The notes beneath the pieces were generated by a model. That model did not search any database, was not told the origin of the DNA, and saw only the letters and a program-made list of their open reading frames with translations. 64,000 nucleotides of DNA, from assembly GCF_023952475.1 (NCBI RefSeq), contig NZ_JALHRX010000018.1:1-64000 (forward strand), read 5' to 3'. A program made the translations under genes and the position numbers. Of the stretch, positions 60,288 through 64,000 are shown piece by piece (position 1 is the first letter of the stretch; each line of letters opens with the position of its first letter). Origin of the DNA: Cupriavidus sp. WGlv3. GTDB lineage: Bacteria > Pseudomonadota > Gammaproteobacteria > Burkholderiales > Burkholderiaceae.

Positions 60288-62612
60288 GTGTCCGCCGTCA
60301 CCGCGCCCCCTCCCGCCACGCCCGCACCGCCCGCACCGGCCACTGCGCAGGCGCAGCCCGCGTACGTCGTCGCCGTCCGCGCGCTGTGCGAGTTCACCGC
60401 CAAGGCGGGCGACCTGGATCTGCGTTTCGTGCCGACGCCGTCGGCGCAGGAAGGGGTGGCGGGGCATGGCGTGGTGACCAGCCGTCGCGGCGCTGGCTAT
60501 CAGGCGGAAGTGGCGCTGTCCGCGGATTTCGGTCCGCTTCATGTCCGTGGCCGTGCCGACGGCTACGATCCCGCTGCCAACCGGCTCGAGGAAATCAAGA
60601 CGGTTCGCGGCGATGCCGCCGTGCCGGACAACCACCGCCACCTGCATTGGGCCCAGGCCAGGATCTATGGCTGCCTGCTGTGCCGCAAGCTCGGGTTGCC
60701 CGGGCTGGAGATCGCGGTGGTCTATTTCGACATCGTCAGCCAGCGTGAGCACCCGGTGGTGGCGCACTTCGACGCGCCGGCGCTCGAGGCGTTCTTCGTC
60801 CAGTCGTGCGAGCGTTTCCTGCACTGGGCCCAGGCCGAGCTGGCGCACCGGCAGGCGCGCGATGCCGCGTTGGCGCAGCTGGCGTTTCCGCACCAGGGCT
60901 TTCGCCCGGGCCAGCGCGAACTGGCGCAGGCGGTCTACAACGCCAACCGCGCCGGCCGCCACCTGCTGGCGCAGGCGCCCACCGGCATCGGCAAGTCAGT
61001 CGGGACGCTGTTCCCGGTGCTCAAGGCCATGCCGGGCCAGAAGCTCGACAAGGTGTTCTTCCTGTCGGCGCGCTCCACCGGGCGCGGGGTGGCGCTGCAT
61101 GCCGCCGCGGCCCTGCGCGGCCATGGCGCGCAGCCGCTGCGCGTGCTCGAACTGACTGCGCGCGACAAGGCCTGCGAGCATCCGGAACTGGCCTGCCATG
61201 GCGAATCGTGTCCGCTGGCGCGCGGCTTCTATGACCGCCTGCCGGCCGCGCGCGAAGCGGCGCGCGCCGTGCCGGTGCGCGACCGCGCCGCGGTGCGCGA
61301 ACTGGCGCGCGAACATGCCATCTGCCCTTACTACCTGGCACAGGAGCTGGTGCGCTGGAGCGACGTGGTGGTGGCCGATTACAACTACTACTTCGACCGC
61401 AGCGCGATGCTGTATGCGCTGACCGTGGCCAATGGCTGGCGCGCCAGCGTGCTGGTGGACGAAGCCCACAACCTGGTCGAGCGCGGCCGTGCGATGTACA
61501 CGGCGGAGCTGGATCCGCAAGCGCTGCGCGAGCTGCGCCGCGGCGCGCCGGCGCCGGTTTCGCGGCCGCTGGCCCGGCTGGCGCGCCAGTGGAACTCCCT
61601 CGCCTGTCAGGGTGACGATGCCTACGAGGTCCTGCCGGAAGTGCCCGCGGCCTTTCGCCGCGCGCTGGAAGAATGCTGTGCGGCGGCGCTGGCCTACATG
61701 ACCGAGCATCCCGGCGCGCACGATCCGGCGTTGCAGCGTTTCTACTTTGACGCGCTGCATTTCGCCCGCCTGGCCGAACAGCTCGATGCGCATTCGCTGT
61801 TCGATATCCAGCGCGTGCCGCGGCGCCGCGGCCACCACGCCCGGCTTTGCCTGCGCAACGTCATCCCGGCCCCGTTCCTGCGCCCGCGCCTTGCCGCCGC
61901 GCATTCGGTCACGCTGTTTTCCGCGACCCTCGATCCCGCGGACTATTACCTCGACACGCTGGGCCTGCCGGCCGATTGCGCGCGCGTGCAAGTGCCATCG
62001 CCGTTCCGCGCCGAGCAGCTGTCGGTGAGGATTGCCGCACGCATCTCCACCCGCTATGCACGTCGCGAGCAGTCGCTGCCGGCCATCGTCGCGCTGATCG
62101 CGGACCAGTTCCGCGCGCGCCGGGGCAACTACCTGGCCTTCTTCAGCAGCCATGAATACCTGCAGCAGGCCGTCGCCCGATTCGCCATGTCGCACCCCGA
62201 CATCCCCCATTGGGTCCAGGCGCGGGGCATGGATGAAGCCGCGCAGGCGGCGTTCCTGGATGCGTTTGCCGAAGGCGGGGAGGGCATCGGCTTTGCGGTG
62301 CTCGGCGGCGCCTTTGCCGAGGGCGTGGACCTGCCGGGCGAGCGCCTGATCGGCGCCTTCGTCGCGACGCTGGGGCTGCCGCAGTTCAACGCCGTCAACG
62401 AGCAGTTCCGCGCGCGCATGCAGCAGGCGTTCGGCCGGGGCTACACCTATGCCTACCTGTATCCCGGGCTGCGCAAGGTGGTGCAGGCGGCCGGCCGGGT
62501 GATTCGCACGCAGCAGGACCAGGGCGTGCTGTATCTGATCGACGACCGCTTTGCCGCGGCGGAGGTGCGCGAGCTGCTGCCGTCATGGTGGGAAATCGCG
62601 CCGGCGGCGTAG
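60288..62612 (+). CDS. Nuclease-helicase: PD-(D/E)xK domain fused to a DinG/XPD-type DNA helicase
   Basis: About 774 residues. Residues about 25-190 look like a Cas4/RecB-type PD-(D/E)xK nuclease: HVRGRADGYDP (Asp), LEEIKTVRG (E-x-K) and HWAQARIYGCLLC (Q-x3-Y). The helicase part has AQAPTGIGKSVGTLFP (Walker A), four Cys spaced for an XPD-like Fe-S cluster (KACEHPELACHGESCPL, AICPYY), VLVDEAHNLVERG (DEAH box), TLFSATLDPADYYLDTLGLP and VQAAGRVIRTQQDQG (motif VI). It would unwind damaged or D-loop DNA. The GTG start after the LexA box is uncertain (TTG 6 bp earlier is possible); the frame is open before the box. Confidence 0.85.
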   Translation: MSAVTAPPPATPAPPAPATAQAQPAYVVAVRALCEFTAKAGDLDLRFVPTPSAQEGVAGHGVVTSRRGAGYQAEVALSADFGPLHVRGRADGYDPAANRLEEIKTVRGDAAVPDNHRHLHWAQARIYGCLLCRKLGLPGLEIAVVYFDIVSQREHPVVAHFDAPALEAFFVQSCERFLHWAQAELAHRQARDAALAQLAFPHQGFRPGQRELAQAVYNANRAGRHLLAQAPTGIGKSVGTLFPVLKAMPGQKLDKVFFLSARSTGRGVALHAAAALRGHGAQPLRVLELTARDKACEHPELACHGESCPLARGFYDRLPAAREAARAVPVRDRAAVRELAREHAICPYYLAQELVRWSDVVVADYNYYFDRSAMLYALTVANGWRASVLVDEAHNLVERGRAMYTAELDPQALRELRRGAPAPVSRPLARLARQWNSLACQGDDAYEVLPEVPAAFRRALEECCAAALAYMTEHPGAHDPALQRFYFDALHFARLAEQLDAHSLFDIQRVPRRRGHHARLCLRNVIPAPFLRPRLAAAHSVTLFSATLDPADYYLDTLGLPADCARVQVPSPFRAEQLSVRIAARISTRYARREQSLPAIVALIADQFRARRGNYLAFFSSHEYLQQAVARFAMSHPDIPHWVQARGMDEAAQAAFLDAFAEGGEGIGFAVLGGAFAEGVDLPGERLIGAFVATLGLPQFNAVNEQFRARMQQAFGRGYTYAYLYPGLRKVVQAAGRVIRTQQDQGVLYLIDDRFAAAEVRELLPSWWEIAPAA

Positions 62613-62738
62613 AAATTACACGCTGGCGCCGCAGATGCGGCATGCTGGCGCCGTAGTCCGCCTCAGGTGGTCGGTCGCGCGCTGGCCTGGAACGAATCTG
62701 GCAAGCAGACCGTCACGCGCCAACTGAAAGGAAACACC

Positions 62739-63062
62739 ATGCCGATGACCCAACATTACGCCGCCACCGAGCCGACCCGCACCGAAGTGGACACGCTGTC
62801 CGGCGCCACCGTGCTGGAGTTCGGCGCACCGTGGTGCGGCTACTGCCAGCGGGCCCAGCCGGCGCTGGCCGAAGCCTTTGCCGTGCATCCGGACCTGCGC
62901 CACCTGAAGATCGAAGACGGCAGCGGACGCCCGCTGGGCCGGTCGTTCCGCATCAAGCTGTGGCCGACGCTGGTGTTCCTGCGCGACGGCCAGGAAGTGG
63001 CCAGGCTGGTGCGCCCGACGGAAGCAGAACCCATCCGCGAGGCGATGCGCCGCATTGCCTGA
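62739..63062 (+). CDS. Thioredoxin-family protein
   Basis: A 107-residue cytosolic thioredoxin fold. The active site is FGAPWCGYCQRAQPAL (CGYC instead of CGPC), and the cis-Pro is in KLWPTLVFLRDGQEV. Only the core fold is present. AAAGGA lies 6 nt before the ATG. It probably reduces disulfides in a specific partner. 126 bp after the helicase gene and likely independent. Confidence 0.88.
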   Translation: MPMTQHYAATEPTRTEVDTLSGATVLEFGAPWCGYCQRAQPALAEAFAVHPDLRHLKIEDGSGRPLGRSFRIKLWPTLVFLRDGQEVARLVRPTEAEPIREAMRRIA

Positions 63063-63083
63063 CCGCCGCGCTCTGGCGCCCGC

Positions 63084-63515
63084 TTACTTCGCGAACACCT
63101 GGCTCAGGTCGCCAAAGGCCTTGAACTCGAGCGCGTTGCCCGACGGGTCGAGGAAGAACATGGTGGCCTGCTCGCCGACCTGGCCCTTGAAGCGCACGTG
63201 CGGCTCGATCACGAACTGCGTGCCGGCCGCGCGCAGGCGACCGGCCAGCGCCTCCCATTGGTCCATCGGCAGGATCGCGCCGAAATGGCGCACTGGCACA
63301 TTGTCGCCATCGACGGCGCTGGTGGCACGGTGGCCGCATTCCTCGGGCGACAGGTGTGCCACCACCTGGTGGCCATAGAAGTTGAAATCCACCCACGCCT
63401 CGGAGCTGCGGCCTTCCGGGCAGCCCAGCAACCCGCCATAGAAACTGCGCGCCTCGGCCAGGTCGCGCACGGGAAACGCCAGGTGAAACAAGGGGATCGT
63501 GGAAGTCGTGCTCAT
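63084..63515 (-). CDS. VOC-superfamily (glyoxalase/dioxygenase-like) protein
   Basis: A 143-residue protein with the two beta-alpha-beta-beta-beta units of the vicinal oxygen chelate fold: [20 protein letters not shown] at the start, then [15 protein letters not shown], and [17 protein letters not shown] near the end, where the His and Glu could bind a metal. Substrate unknown; glyoxalase I, dioxygenases and resistance proteins share the fold. Convergent with the thioredoxin gene and divergent from the LysR gene. Confidence 0.85.
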   Translation of the reverse strand: MSTTSTIPLFHLAFPVRDLAEARSFYGGLLGCPEGRSSEAWVDFNFYGHQVVAHLSPEECGHRATSAVDGDNVPVRHFGAILPMDQWEALAGRLRAAGTQFVIEPHVRFKGQVGEQATMFFLDPSGNALEFKAFGDLSQVFAK

Positions 63516-63638
63516 GGGGCTTCTTATGGAGGGGAAGGTTTTGAGCGGGCCCGAACCGGCCTGCGCGTTGATTGTAGTCAGCACAACCCGTAATATGAAG
63601 CGAATCATTTTTGCCCTGAGCATCAAAAATTTCGATAG

Positions 63639-64000
63639 ATGATCCGCTACTTCCAGACCTTCCTGACGGCTGCCGAAACCGGGTCCTTTTCCGCCGCGGC
63701 GGCGCGGCTGGCGCTGACCCAGTCGGCCGTCAGCATGCAGATCCGGCGCCTTGAAGAGGAACTGGACTGCCGCCTGTTCGAGCGCACCGGCAAATCGGTT
63801 GCGCTCAGCGAGGCCGGGCGCCGGCTGCTGCCGGAGGCGCGGCGCTTTGTCGAGCTCTATGCCGCGATGAAGGACCGCGCCGGCCCGCACGCCGATGCCG
63901 CGCCGGTCGAGCTGGGCGCGGTGTCGACGGTGCAGGCCACCCTGCTGGCCGAGGCAATGCGGCACTTCCGCCAGCGCTTCCCGGATTCGCACGTCAACGT
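63639..64000 (+). CDS. LysR-family transcriptional regulator, N-terminal part
   Basis: The first 120 codons are in the window; the gene runs off the right edge. They encode the LysR helix-turn-helix: [60 protein letters not shown]. The start of the ligand-binding domain ([20 protein letters not shown]) follows. It is divergent from the VOC gene across 123 bp and, by usual LysR logic, probably regulates it. Confidence 0.85.
   Translation, partial: MIRYFQTFLTAAETGSFSAAAARLALTQSAVSMQIRRLEEELDCRLFERTGKSVALSEAGRRLLPEARRFVELYAAMKDRAGPHADAAPVELGAVSTVQATLLAEAMRHFRQRFPDSHVN

Overview
The window looks like part of a replicon of a betaproteobacterium of the Burkholderiaceae, most probably Cupriavidus. 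The bases for this are the very high G+C with long shadow frames opposite real genes, and the gene set: an Entner-Doudoroff-type sugar-acid cluster, opgGH, an HU-like protein with a Lys/Ala-rich tail, a PagL-type lipid A deacylase, Bcr-type MFS and RpiR regulators. The genus is an inference, not read from a marker gene. I see no rRNA, tRNA, CRISPR array or insertion sequence.

Layout. 1-7.4 kb (minus): the start of a class III alcohol dehydrogenase, then a five-gene polyol/glycerol-phosphate operon (MFS transporter, FGGY kinase, GlpD-like dehydrogenase, AGPS-like FAD oxidase, GlpP-type antiterminator) behind a good sigma70 promoter and a structured leader. 7.4-10.4 kb: an AAA-type membrane transporter, a Tat-exported aldo/keto reductase and a vapBC pair. 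10.6-18.1 kb: gntP, ridA, a D-aminoacylase and an rpiR regulator, divergent from a D-serine-dehydratase-like enzyme, a KDG kinase and a KDPG aldolase. Together these could take up and degrade an N-acylated or free 2-amino-2-deoxy sugar acid. 18.2-26.1 kb: an entericidin-type lipoprotein, a degenerate EAL protein, a CBS/CorC membrane protein, an XRE regulator, pagL, an FMN riboswitch with ribB, and small secreted proteins including one made of eight 12-residue repeats. 26.4-30.7 kb: opgGH. 30.7-47.9 kb: housekeeping and accessory genes (Bcr MFS, MscS, AmtB, HU, thioesterase, CreA, acid phosphatase, acyl-CoA ligase with an SDR, NAT, Crp/Fnr regulator, PepSY/response regulator/histidine kinase operon, HU-like protein, CHMI-type tautomerase, HAD-like protein). 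48.1-56.6 kb: signalling (chemoreceptor, EAL-CBS-GGDEF protein, response regulator), cardiolipin synthase, TetR and small proteins.

56.9-60.2 kb is the most accessory-looking part: a tyrosine recombinase divergent from a KfrA-like coiled-coil DNA-binding protein, then an Xre/RES toxin-antitoxin operon, ending at a 22-codon scrap of an acyl-CoA ligase. Right after it lies a nuclease-helicase fusion gene preceded by a LexA (SOS) box. The window closes with a thioredoxin, a VOC protein and a partial LysR regulator.

Non-coding structure stands out in several places: the leader of the polyol operon, two probable small RNAs with terminators (46.65-46.74 kb plus, 55.26-55.37 kb minus), a run of seven hairpins at 45.76-45.92 kb, and palindromes at 42.71, 52.84, 57.98 and 59.10 kb that look like regulator sites.
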